Source: CAIXQW01 sp046049675 (GTDB lineage Bacteria > Bacteroidota > Bacteroidia > Chitinophagales > Chitinophagaceae). From it: 64,000 bases of DNA. The notes beneath the pieces are model-generated. The model was not told the origin of the DNA and did not search any database. It worked only from the letters and a program-made list of their open reading frames with translations. Where the stretch lies: the NCBI GenBank assembly GCA_046049675.1, contig JBJORA010000043.1, positions 62,001 through 126,000 on the forward strand. The letters run 5' to 3'. The position numbers were made by a program, and so were the translations under genes. Below, piece by piece: positions 39,020 to 46,776 of this stretch. Numbering within the stretch: the first letter of the stretch is position 1; the number at the start of each line of letters is the position of its first letter.

Positions 39020-39988
39020 TTATTTCTTTTGCTTCATATACTCTTCATATTCGCGTCGCGTTCTTTCTTGTTCAGCAGCATTGATATCGCATTGCAACTT
39101 TGTGCGCGCATAACCATGTAGTACAAATTTGGCCTCTTTGTAATAGATGTAATCCCAGTTATAATACTGGCTAGGTATTTTTATTAGACGAAGCAAGCGA
39201 TGTGTTGCGACTGTGCCAGTAGTATATTCTACAGTGTATTGCCTTTCAATGGTGTCTTTGCCTTGTACATATACCACATAAAAATTATCCCAATTAGGCA
39301 GCTGCATCGTTTTTATTATACAACCATCGTACATGGCATTTACAACGCCAGGTATTGCTAAAATTTCTTTCACAATGGCTTGCGCATCGTACCTAAACAT
39401 CTTGCCCTGTTGCGCAACATACTTTTCAATAATTGGCTCAACTTGTGCATCAATTTTTGCAGGATTTAGTCGAGTCATTTTATGCATATAAGCACTATCC
39501 TCAGGCGATGTATAATAGAAAGCACCGTTGCCAAAGCGCCAACCTATTTTAGCGCGCACGCTATCCTTAAAGGCAGGACAGGCAGCCACATCAAACAAGT
39601 AGGCTTCGTTAATCTGTGCATACATATCGTGAGCACAAATGATTTTATAGAACCTCTCTACATTAGTACCAACTACAGGAGGCTTGTTCTTAAAGTAGTG
39701 GTCAAAAGCAAGCAAGCAAATAGCACGCTCATTGCGCATGTTTAAGATTTTATTTAAGTAAAACTGCTGCTGATTATAACTATCCGTTGCAAGAATCTTC
39801 TTTACATAGCCACGCAATACATCATCTTGTATTTGCAATGGCAAAAAAGTATAGATGTTAGTAAAGCGATGTACTGTACTATCCACAAGTGGTATTACTG
39901 CTGTTACATGTTGTATTTTTTCTTGTGCATATGCATTGCTTATTAAAAGCAATAGTACAAATATTACAACGCTACTCTTTCTCTTCAC
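39020..39988 (-). CDS. Secreted hypothetical protein (second of a pair)
   Basis: The protein has 322 residues from a GTG at 39988, chosen because it starts a compact signal peptide (KRKSSVVIFVLLLLISNAYAQ). An in-frame ATG at 40051 and a GTG at 40057 are alternatives that would lengthen the leader by about 20 residues. It overlaps the preceding gene by 17 bp, which points to coupling. The body is helical and charged, ending in a basic tail (RREYEEYMKQKK), with no T9SS domain and no known motif. Weak similarity to the neighbour (VIPLVDSTVHRFTNIYTF against ILPFTDSAVPDIRDVFQF) suggests distant paralogues. It is probably periplasmic. Confidence 0.6.
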   Translation of the reverse strand: MKRKSSVVIFVLLLLISNAYAQEKIQHVTAVIPLVDSTVHRFTNIYTFLPLQIQDDVLRGYVKKILATDSYNQQQFYLNKILNMRNERAICLLAFDHYFKNKPPVVGTNVERFYKIICAHDMYAQINEAYLFDVAACPAFKDSVRAKIGWRFGNGAFYYTSPEDSAYMHKMTRLNPAKIDAQVEPIIEKYVAQQGKMFRYDAQAIVKEILAIPGVVNAMYDGCIIKTMQLPNWDNFYVVYVQGKDTIERQYTVEYTTGTVATHRLLRLIKIPSQYYNWDYIYYKEAKFVLHGYARTKLQCDINAAEQERTRREYEEYMKQKK

Positions 39989-40997
39989 AATCCTGCCTTG
40001 TTTTGCTGATAAAATTATTACTATAGTCAACAGCGGCAATCCTTTGCCCATTAACACTGTCGTTTATAATTGTATATACACGCAACACAAACAACTTTTG
40101 TTCGGTCATAAATTCTTTACCCGCGTCGTAAATCACGCCTATGCTTGTTGTGTCGGCGCCTTGCTTTCTTGCAGTATCACGCGTGCATGCATCATCTTGC
40201 GCATCGTGTACAAGCGGCAATTGAAAAATATCTAGCATAATAGAGTCCAATCGGTACAAGGATTTTTGCGATGGGTATTTATTGAGATGCGACCTGATAA
40301 TTGGCAAAATAGCGCTGTCACAAGCACTTGCATCAATTTGTTGCATTGCCGCTAAATTGTATGCATCACCTTTTAATGGCTTGCAATATTGAAGGTCTTT
40401 AAGTAGCTCTGGCCTTAGCTTCTCGCAAGATGCTAATACTCGCCCATCAAATTTTGTTCGCGGTAATCTTGCATCAAAAGCATTTTCTAAGAAAAATTCA
40501 TTAAGCAGTTTCGTTGCATCAAAATATTCTACCGCCGCAATCATATGGTTAAAAGGCGATAGGTCATCGGCTACGTGCAACTCGCGCAAATTGCTATTGG
40601 TTTTGAAAATAAAAGGCAGATAAAGTATCGTAAATGCCTCAGCATTTTTATACTTGGCAATATCCCTCAATAGCTTTGGGCAATTAAAAATATCAATCGT
40701 GCTAAGTACTTTTTTTTCTTTGGCAGGCCATGCAAAATAGCTACTGTCTAAAACATAGTTGGGATAATTTAGCTGATATACTAAAGTATCAAAACGATTT
40801 TGTGGTGGATAGTGCAAAAAGGTAAATTGAAAAACATCTCTAATATCCGGCACGGCGCTATCGGTAAATGGCAAAATGGCTTCGCACAATTTCGTTGAAC
40901 GCTGCGCTGTGGCTGGTGCAACAAATGCATACAGGAGTACCCATAGCATAGATATACCGCGTAACAAGTGCTTAATATGATATATAAGAGTAGGCAT
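39972..40997 (-). CDS. Secreted hypothetical protein (first of a pair)
   Basis: The protein has 341 residues from the ATG at 40997. That start gives a basic N-region and a hydrophobic core (LWVLLYAFVAPATAQ). A shorter start at 40949 (MLWVLLYAFVAPATAQ) is possible, and a longer one at 41027 adds little. The mature part has Cys residues and helical segments but no catalytic motif I can name and no T9SS tail. The next gene overlaps its end, so the two are probably co-translated. The function is unknown. Confidence 0.6.
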   Translation of the reverse strand: MPTLIYHIKHLLRGISMLWVLLYAFVAPATAQRSTKLCEAILPFTDSAVPDIRDVFQFTFLHYPPQNRFDTLVYQLNYPNYVLDSSYFAWPAKEKKVLSTIDIFNCPKLLRDIAKYKNAEAFTILYLPFIFKTNSNLRELHVADDLSPFNHMIAAVEYFDATKLLNEFFLENAFDARLPRTKFDGRVLASCEKLRPELLKDLQYCKPLKGDAYNLAAMQQIDASACDSAILPIIRSHLNKYPSQKSLYRLDSIMLDIFQLPLVHDAQDDACTRDTARKQGADTTSIGVIYDAGKEFMTEQKLFVLRVYTIINDSVNGQRIAAVDYSNNFISKTRQDCEEKE

Positions 40998-41218
40998 TGC
41001 AAGTAATAGTACAGCACTAACATACACTTTTTTACTAGTTCTACAGCATGTTTAACAATATTATATCGGCATTGTCAGTTGTGATGCGCCTATCTAATGG
41101 CTATTTCGCAGCCATACTAGCACCGAAAAATCACTTTGCGTTTACAAGCTTGCGCAATTTAATCGGAACTTCATTTAATCAACAGTGTGTTTAATACTTT
41201 TTTTATTACTATTAATTG

Positions 41219-42013
41219 ATGAATTTCCATTGGGTTTATCATTTGCCGAATTGGCTGTTCTTCTTAATCGTTATTGCGTTCTTCATTGGCATTTCCTTGC
41301 TCGGTGCATTTTTGTTTAACAGTAAGCTAGAAAAATGGCTAGGCCTAACTTCAGAACACAATTCAATTGTATCTACATTTTTAGGGTTGAGTGGTGTATT
41401 CTATGGCATTACCTTAGGCTTGATTGCTGTTGGCACGTTTGAAAATTTTAATTCCACCCAAGAAAAAGTTGTGAATGAAAGTAGTGCTTTAGCAGCACTA
41501 TACAGAGATGTAACGATGCTAGAAAAACCCGAGAAAGCAACACTTACCAATACCTTGTATCGCTATACCGATTATGTCGTGAATACGGCTTGGCCTCTCC
41601 AACAAAAAGGCATTGTGCCAACGGGAGGCACTGCATTGATGGATACATTCCAGACATTGCTGAGCCAATATTTACCTGAAAGCGATATAGACAAAAAAGT
41701 TTACGCAGAGATGCTAAGCCAGTACAATTCACTGATAGAAAAAAGGCGATTACGATTAAGTGCTGTTAGCACAAGTTTGCCAAATACCATTTGGTTAATT
41801 CTATTCTTAGGCGCATTCATCAATATTATTCTAACATGGCTATTGGTAATCAAGAACAAAAAGCTTGATATCCTTATTAATACATTGAGTGGCAGTTTGC
41901 TTGGTGCACTCATATTTTTGATAGCAGCGATGGACAATCCGTTTAGAGGAGAGTTCAGTATTAGCGCTGAATCGTTTCAATTATTGTTAGAAGGATTGAT
42001 GAAGAGGCAGTAA
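41219..42013 (+). CDS. DUF4239-type bestrophin-like membrane protein
   Basis: The protein has 264 residues with four membrane segments: two near the N-terminus (LFFLIVIAFFIGISLLGAFL and a GVFYGITLGLIAVG hairpin) and two near the C-terminus (IWLILFLGAFINIILTWLLV and SGSLLGALIFLIAAM). A soluble helical middle carries VVNESSALAALYRDVTMLEKP. The layout and the STFLGLSGVFYGITLGLIAV motif match the DUF4239 family of inner-membrane proteins related in fold to bestrophin channels; the substrate is unproven. The ATG at 41219 is preferred over a TTG one codon earlier. The gene is alone between two unrelated genes. Confidence 0.75.
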   Translation: MNFHWVYHLPNWLFFLIVIAFFIGISLLGAFLFNSKLEKWLGLTSEHNSIVSTFLGLSGVFYGITLGLIAVGTFENFNSTQEKVVNESSALAALYRDVTMLEKPEKATLTNTLYRYTDYVVNTAWPLQQKGIVPTGGTALMDTFQTLLSQYLPESDIDKKVYAEMLSQYNSLIEKRRLRLSAVSTSLPNTIWLILFLGAFINIILTWLLVIKNKKLDILINTLSGSLLGALIFLIAAMDNPFRGEFSISAESFQLLLEGLMKRQ

Positions 42014-42078
42014 TACAGACTCCCATAATTTCAAGGCAAACTAAACTAAGTCTGTCTTTTTCGGTCTAACTTTACAGT

Positions 42079-43680
42079 ATGAAGTCTTACATTTTAGCCT
42101 GTTGTTTATGCTTGGCTTCTTGCCTTGCACATGCGCAGCAGAATACAATCCTCATTATTGCCGACGATTTAGGCGCAGACTATCTCGGCTTCTTCAGCCC
42201 AAATACTGACACGGCCGTCACACCAAATTTGCGAAGCCTAGCCATGCGTGGTGTATGCTTTACCAAAGTATGGGCAATGCCAGTATGCTCTCCTACACGA
42301 GCAAGCATTATGAGTGGTCGCTTTCCGTTTAGACATGGCGTAGGCAGCGTTATTACAAGTGCTAGCTCTGCACAACTCGATACTGCAGAAATGGGTATTG
42401 CAAAATTGCTTAAATGGTATGCCCCAACTAAATATAATACCGCTTGTATTGGTAAATGGCACTTGCACAACAACCAACCCTCTAAACGCCTCTACCCACA
42501 AGCGCTTGGCTTCGACTATTATGCAGGCAATTTCAATGGCGCTATTACCGACTATTACAATTACGTAATTGTACGCAATGGCTTGCTAGATACCGTTACA
42601 ACATATGCTACCACACAAACTATAGATGATGCCATCACTTGGTTAGATACCGTAGACAATACTAAACCATTTTTCCTGTGGTTAGCATTCAATGCACCGC
42701 ATAGCCCCTATCATTTGCCACCTGCTACCTTATGCAACACAACTGGTCTTAGTGGCACAGCTGCCGATATTAGTGCCAATCCTGCAAAGTACTTTAAAGC
42801 ATCTATTCAGGCAATGGATTCAGAAATAGGACGCCTTTTCAACTACCTCAACGCACAAGGCCTTAGCGATAGTACAAACATTATTTTTATTGGCGACAAT
42901 GGCAACGCATCACAAGTAGCACAAAACGCAAATCCAAATAATGCAAAAGGCACCATTTATCACTACGGTGTACATGTACCAATGGTAGTAGCTGGCCCTG
43001 CCGTAAAATTTCCTAACCGCATCAATACTGAAGTTGTAAGTGTTGTAGATATCTATGCAACCATTGCAGAACTTTGTGGTTATAGCAATTGGCAAAGCGC
43101 TGTACCTGCTGGTACAAAAATAGATAGTAAGTCACTAATGCCATATATCAATTACATAAACCCAAGCCAAAGAGACTGGACTTTTTCTGAAATGTTTAGC
43201 AATCCAAGTGCCCCGGTAGATGGCAAAACAATTCGCAATTTTGGATATCAATTAATGCACTACGATGATGGCACTCGCGCATTGTATAATATGTTGTTAG
43301 ACTCTAATCAAAACACCAATCTATTGCTCAACACAAACAACCTTAGCAATTTAGATATTGCAAACTACCATTTCTTGTGCGATAGTTTGTCGGCACTTAT
43401 TGGTACACAAAATTGTATGCCGCTCGGTATTGCCGAGTCAAGTACAAAACCTGCTATAGCTGTTATACCAACAAGTACAAGCTCACAGTTTGAAATACAA
43501 GTGCCATTAAGCACAGAACAATATCAAGTTATTGTGCTTGATGGCTTAGGTAAAAAAGTGTTTGAACAAAATGCCAATAAGAGTATACAAGTTAATTGTA
43601 GTACTTGGACAAAAGGCTTATATATAGTAAGTGTCAGACACGGTGTACAACTTAGCACTCATCGTGTTGTTGTAGAATAA
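42079..43680 (+). CDS. Secreted sulfatase with T9SS sorting domain
   Basis: The protein has 533 residues. It begins with a signal peptide (ILACCLCLASCLAHAQ). The catalytic core has metal-binding DDLG in LIIADDLGAD and the formylglycine motif C70-S-P-T-R74 in VCSPTRASIMSGR, with GKWHLH further on and FIGDNGN near the second metal site. These are the hallmarks of the arylsulfatase/alkaline phosphatase fold; Cys70 should be converted to formylglycine by an anaerobic or FGE-type maturase not seen here. The last 80 residues are a T9SS domain. Substrates are probably sulfated polysaccharides. A TAACTTTA promoter box lies only 6 bp before the ATG, so the mRNA may be almost leaderless. Confidence 0.93.
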   Translation: MKSYILACCLCLASCLAHAQQNTILIIADDLGADYLGFFSPNTDTAVTPNLRSLAMRGVCFTKVWAMPVCSPTRASIMSGRFPFRHGVGSVITSASSAQLDTAEMGIAKLLKWYAPTKYNTACIGKWHLHNNQPSKRLYPQALGFDYYAGNFNGAITDYYNYVIVRNGLLDTVTTYATTQTIDDAITWLDTVDNTKPFFLWLAFNAPHSPYHLPPATLCNTTGLSGTAADISANPAKYFKASIQAMDSEIGRLFNYLNAQGLSDSTNIIFIGDNGNASQVAQNANPNNAKGTIYHYGVHVPMVVAGPAVKFPNRINTEVVSVVDIYATIAELCGYSNWQSAVPAGTKIDSKSLMPYINYINPSQRDWTFSEMFSNPSAPVDGKTIRNFGYQLMHYDDGTRALYNMLLDSNQNTNLLLNTNNLSNLDIANYHFLCDSLSALIGTQNCMPLGIAESSTKPAIAVIPTSTSSQFEIQVPLSTEQYQVIVLDGLGKKVFEQNANKSIQVNCSTWTKGLYIVSVRHGVQLSTHRVVVE

Positions 43681-44023
43681 ATGCCTTGAAGCTTTCGGTA
43701 AAGTTAGCGCCTCCTTCTTTACTTACAAAAGCGCCACATATTTTACCTTGCTTAACAACAAAGCATTCGCCCCAACCATGGCAAAGCGTTCCGAAGAACT
43801 CTTCTTGAAATTGAGGTGTAAGGCTATCGTTATCTACCAATAATATGTGACCTCCGTAGCAAACTGAGGTCAACACATCTAATATTCCTTTACAGTTTGA
43901 AATCGATGGCCCGCTCCATTGAGCGACAACTAATATGATCGCTTCGTTGAAGTCGGTCAAATTTAAACCCGACAAATCTTGGATAAGTTGTGCGTTGTGA
44001 TGTTGGTCGAGCAATCCTTGCAT
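43652..44023 (-). CDS. Thioredoxin-fold-like small protein without CxxC
   Basis: The protein has 123 residues from the ATG at 44023 (an alternative ATG lies at 44050). The pattern of a buried beta strand (AIILVVAQWSGPSISNC), a helix, a second strand (GGHILLVDNDS), a helix and a final hairpin (GECFVVKQGKICGAF) resembles a thioredoxin fold. The usual WCxxC is replaced by WSGPS, so it is unlikely to be a disulfide reductase. The gene converges on and overlaps the sulfatase end by 29 bp. An unusual palindromic repeat lies just upstream of its start. The role is unknown. Confidence 0.5.
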   Translation of the reverse strand: MQGLLDQHHNAQLIQDLSGLNLTDFNEAIILVVAQWSGPSISNCKGILDVLTSVCYGGHILLVDNDSLTPQFQEEFFGTLCHGWGECFVVKQGKICGAFVSKEGGANFTESFKAFILQQHDEC

Positions 44024-44072
44024 GCTTAATAGATATCTATAAAAATACAAGTAATTAGCTCATTGCAAAGTA

Positions 44073-44113
44073 GTTTACAGTAGCTTGTTTACAGTAAACA
44101 GTTTACTGTAAAC
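44073..44113. repeat. Three palindromic units spaced exactly 14 bp
   Basis: GTTTACAGTA starts at 44073 and 44087, and GTTTACTGTA at 44101, a 14-bp period. The second and third units are themselves 13-bp palindromes, GTTTAC-A/T-GTAAAC. Together with flanking bases they make one perfect 31-bp palindrome (44085-44115, centre 44100). It lies about 60 bp upstream of the thioredoxin-like gene and looks like a multi-site operator or a cruciform. Confidence 0.6.
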
Positions 44114-44279
44114 AAAAAAATCTCAAAAATCTCTTCAAAGTCAACGCGAAAAAGGATTCTAGAGGAATTAAAACTTGTGAAAAATGACCATTTTTACATC
44201 ATTCTTTGTCTCTAAAAGCAAAAAACTGCCCGTTTAGAGATGTATATTTAGCATTGCGCAATACCACGAAAAAATTGAC

Positions 44280-44822
44280 CTACCTAATCTCTTCTAAGTC
44301 TCCACTAACCCTTGGCGCTCGTTGCTTTAGTTCCGAAATGCACCAGTTAATATCTGCTTTATAATCGCGCAATAAATCAGGATGAAGCTTTTTAGTAGCA
44401 ATTAAATTTATCCGCTTTATCAAGCTAGCAATTTTATTGTCATATGCCTGATACCATGTGCCAAATGTAATTGCCTTGTCGCCCAGTTGTGTTTTTACCA
44501 AGCTCAATAACAGCAACAAAGTATAGTGCTTTTGTTTGCAATGCTTGTCAAAAGCTGCAATTATGGCAACCTGTGCCATCAATCGGCGGTTTTGCTTTTT
44601 CTCGTAACTACGCCCAAGATAGTTTTTGCTATAGCACATGTCGATTTTTTCTACGGCTTGCTCGTACAAGTCTTCTTCGCCCATACCTTCTGGCGCATAG
44701 TTTACGAGCAAAAAGTCGTTGAAGGATTTGTGCTTTACTGCTGCTTTTAGCACAAGCTTCTCTAATTCTGCTTTACTTAGTTGCTTAATGGCGTCTTTTA
44801 CAACGTCTGGTACTTTTGGCAT
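44280..44822 (-). CDS. DUF6155-like hypothetical cytoplasmic protein
   Basis: The protein has 180 residues and no signal peptide. It starts with VVKDAIKQLSKAELEKLVLK and is mostly helical, with basic helices in the second half (KRINLIATKKLHPDLLRDYK). The length and the SKAELEKLVLKAA-type opening resemble the Bacteroidota DUF6155 family, whose function is unknown. It lies just downstream of a tRNA gene read on the same strand. I am moderately sure it is a real gene and less sure of the family. Confidence 0.62.
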   Translation of the reverse strand: MPKVPDVVKDAIKQLSKAELEKLVLKAAVKHKSFNDFLLVNYAPEGMGEEDLYEQAVEKIDMCYSKNYLGRSYEKKQNRRLMAQVAIIAAFDKHCKQKHYTLLLLLSLVKTQLGDKAITFGTWYQAYDNKIASLIKRINLIATKKLHPDLLRDYKADINWCISELKQRAPRVSGDLEEIR

Positions 44823-44903
44823 AACACACTCTCTCAGAAATAATTATTTTAGAATAACTGTAAAATAAAAAAAGAGAACGATTTACTCATTCTCTTTCTA
44901 CTT

Positions 44904-44988
44904 TGGTGCGGGCGGAGGGACTCGAACCCCCATACCGCGAGGCACTAGATCCTAAGTCTAGCGTGTCTACCAATTTCACCACGCCCGC
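44904..44988 (-). tRNA. tRNA-Leu(UAG)
   Basis: On the minus strand the sequence folds into a cloverleaf with acceptor GCGGGCG / CGCCCGC, a D arm with AAATTGGTAGAC, and an anticodon arm CTAGA-CTTAGGA-TCTAG (anticodon TAG at 44952-44954). It has a long variable arm (TGCCTCGCGGTA) and a TTCGAGT T arm. The 3' CCA is encoded (44904-44906). It reads CUA and related Leu codons. Confidence 0.97.
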
Positions 44989-44999
44989 TAAAGGACTGC

Positions 45000-45182
45000 A
45001 AAGGTAATAGTTTCGGCGACTTTTCCAAAAATAATCGCTAAATACTGCTATTTTGGGGCTTGCGAGTCATCAACGCATCTTCTTCTACGCTAATATTTAG
45101 CTATTGCAAAGCGCAATATTGCTCAACGCTACTACAAGCAGAGACAGCACTTGCAACACATAACACATAATTAACAAAAGCG
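45000..45182. other. Intergenic stretch between tRNA-Leu and a structured RNA candidate
   Basis: No gene was found. A TAGTTTCG box (7 of 8 to the -7 consensus, plus strand) lies near 45008 and may drive the RNA candidate that follows. Confidence 0.35.
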
Positions 45183-45297
45183 GTTAGACAAAGCATCACT
45201 TCACTGCGTCTAATATACTGTAAGATAGACTTCGGTCTAGCAGTTGCGTTCCCCTGATTAGAGTGTAAAAGCCGCCCCTCCCCTGGGTGGCTTTTAT
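45183..45297 (+). ncRNA. Candidate structured RNA with UUCG hairpin and terminator
   Basis: The segment holds three nested or sequential hairpins. TTAGAC...GTCTAA closes an inner GCA/TGC pair. ACTG...CAGT surrounds the perfect TAGAC-UUCG-GTCTA tetraloop hairpin. The final hairpin is a terminator (45267-45295). It lies 55 bp before the histone-deacetylase-like gene, so it could be a free small RNA or a 5' leader. I do not recognise the family. Confidence 0.4.
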
Positions 45298-45299
45298 AA
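45267..45299 (+). terminator. Intrinsic terminator of the candidate RNA
   Basis: An 11-bp stem, AAAAGCCGCCC / GGGTGGCTTTT, with one G-U pair and a 7-nt loop is followed by a T-rich tail. The G-U pair exists only on the plus strand; the minus strand has an A-C mismatch. Confidence 0.8.
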
Positions 45300-45351
45300 T
45301 TTTAAAGCTTGCTTTGGCAGCCATCACGCATTGTTGTTTATTTGCTTCCTC

Positions 45352-46257
45352 ATGATTGCCATAAGCTATCACAACTCGTACAGATTATCGCTGCCCGCCG
45401 ATCATCGTTTCCCTATGTTAAAGTACGAATTGCTTATGGAACAATTACTCCACAGAGGTCTAATTACCGCTTCACAAATCCTTAGTCCACAAATATGCCC
45501 GCAAGAAGTGCTAGCCCTCACGCACAGCTCAAGCTACCTAGATAAACTCAACCAACTGCAACTGTCAGCAAAAGAACAGCGTGCTATCGGTTTTCCTCAA
45601 ACAGCCGAGATGATAGAACGAGAATATCGCATCATGCAAGGCACAATAGATTGTGCGCTGTACGCATGGCAACACAAAAGCTGCGCCCTGAATATTGCTG
45701 GCGGCACGCACCATGCCTTTGCAGACAGAGGTGAAGGTTTTTGTATTTGTAACGATATGGCTGTTGCCGCAAACTATCTATTGCAGCAGGGTATTGTACA
45801 ACGCATACTCATCATCGACTTAGACGTACATCAGGGCAATGGTACAGCTAGCATCTTTAGCAATAGTAAAAACGTTTTTACAATGAGTATGCACGGTGCG
45901 CACAATTATCCTTTTCATAAAGAAATAAGCCACTTAGACATTCCTCTACAAGATGGCACAACCACAACGCAGTACCTGGAGTTACTAGCTTCGCACTTGC
46001 CTGCAGTACTAGACACCTTCCAGCCTCAATTTGCATTTTACCTATGCGGCGTAGACATACTCAACACCGACAAATTTGGCAAACTTGCCGTTACGCCTCA
46101 AGGCTGTGCACAACGCGACGCATTTGTTTTTCAGCAACTGAAGCAAAGAAATATTCCAGTAGCCTGCGCAATGGGTGGGGGCTACAGCGCTGATATCAAA
46201 ATAATTGTAGATGCACACTATGCTACATTCGAACAGGCCGAAGAAACCTTTTCTTAA
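45352..46257 (+). CDS. Histone-deacetylase-like amidohydrolase
   Basis: The protein has 301 residues from the ATG at 45352; an in-frame TTG at 45331 would add seven residues and is less likely. It has the class II/AcuC-type HDAC fold: GGTHHAFADRGEGFC gives the tandem active-site His residues, DLDVHQGNG gives zinc ligands Asp and His, and SMHGAHNYPF and CGVDIL complete the pocket. Such enzymes deacetylate acetyl-lysine or acetylpolyamines in the cytoplasm using Zn or Fe. There is no signal peptide. The gene follows a terminated candidate RNA, so it probably has its own promoter. Its physiological substrate cannot be read from sequence. Confidence 0.93.
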   Translation: MIAISYHNSYRLSLPADHRFPMLKYELLMEQLLHRGLITASQILSPQICPQEVLALTHSSSYLDKLNQLQLSAKEQRAIGFPQTAEMIEREYRIMQGTIDCALYAWQHKSCALNIAGGTHHAFADRGEGFCICNDMAVAANYLLQQGIVQRILIIDLDVHQGNGTASIFSNSKNVFTMSMHGAHNYPFHKEISHLDIPLQDGTTTTQYLELLASHLPAVLDTFQPQFAFYLCGVDILNTDKFGKLAVTPQGCAQRDAFVFQQLKQRNIPVACAMGGGYSADIKIIVDAHYATFEQAEETFS

Positions 46258-46316
46258 TAAAATCAAAAAACATCTTACAGCACAAAGCACTTTTACCTAA
46301 GCCTCGTCTAATACAT

Positions 46317-46721
46317 ATGAATCACAAAGTATTTTTTACAGCCATAGCTTTTTGCACTGTACTTTTTAGTTTCACTGCCTGCAAAAAATGCAACACAATG
46401 CCTGCGCAATGCAAAAACATCATGTGCACAGAACATATAGAAGTAATTCGCATCAAAGTACAAGCTATGAACCTTCCCGTAGAGACACCAAGCATTGAAC
46501 TCAAAAAACCTGGCGAACTTAACTTTAAGACTGTTCAGGCAGATGCTAATGGCGAGTTTGCAATTGCCAGCGACGTTGACGATATCAAGTTCGAGGAAGA
46601 AAAAACTTATAAAGTACGTGTACTTGTAAGTGGCACTGTTCAAGCAGAACAGGACTACATCATCACACACGACTGCTGCCATGTGCTTATCAAAAGTGGT
46701 CCAAAAGTCTTGCAGTACTAA
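46317..46721 (+). CDS. Small predicted lipoprotein or cysteine-rich protein
   Basis: The protein has 134 residues. The N-terminal segment (MNHKVFFTAIAFCTVLFSFT) ends in a lipobox-like FTAC followed by KKC, and further Cys residues follow (MPAQCKNIMC). The rest is a beta-rich, Ig- or transthyretin-like domain (IELKKPGELNFKTV, YKVRVLVSGTVQAEQDY) as in small carboxypeptidase-regulatory folds. It is probably anchored in the envelope. It lies just upstream of the MurC-like gene, whose own promoter box sits 15 bp after this stop. The function is unknown. Confidence 0.65.
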   Translation: MNHKVFFTAIAFCTVLFSFTACKKCNTMPAQCKNIMCTEHIEVIRIKVQAMNLPVETPSIELKKPGELNFKTVQADANGEFAIASDVDDIKFEEEKTYKVRVLVSGTVQAEQDYIITHDCCHVLIKSGPKVLQY

Positions 46722-46735
46722 TTTACAGTTGCACT

Positions 46736-46743
46736 TATCTTTG
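46736..46743 (+). promoter_or_regulatory. -7 box for the MurC-like ligase
   Basis: TATCTTTG is a full TAnnTTTG match 33 bp before the ATG at 46777. It supports that start rather than upstream in-frame codons inside the lipoprotein gene. Confidence 0.5.
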
Positions 46744-46776
46744 TCGCACGCTGCACAAAATAGCAGTGTGTCAATA

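Noticed and set aside
46630..46776. Upstream extension of the MurC-like gene into the preceding lipoprotein gene
   Set aside because: A full promoter box at 46736-46743 and the natural start of the UDP-binding domain at 46777 fit better.
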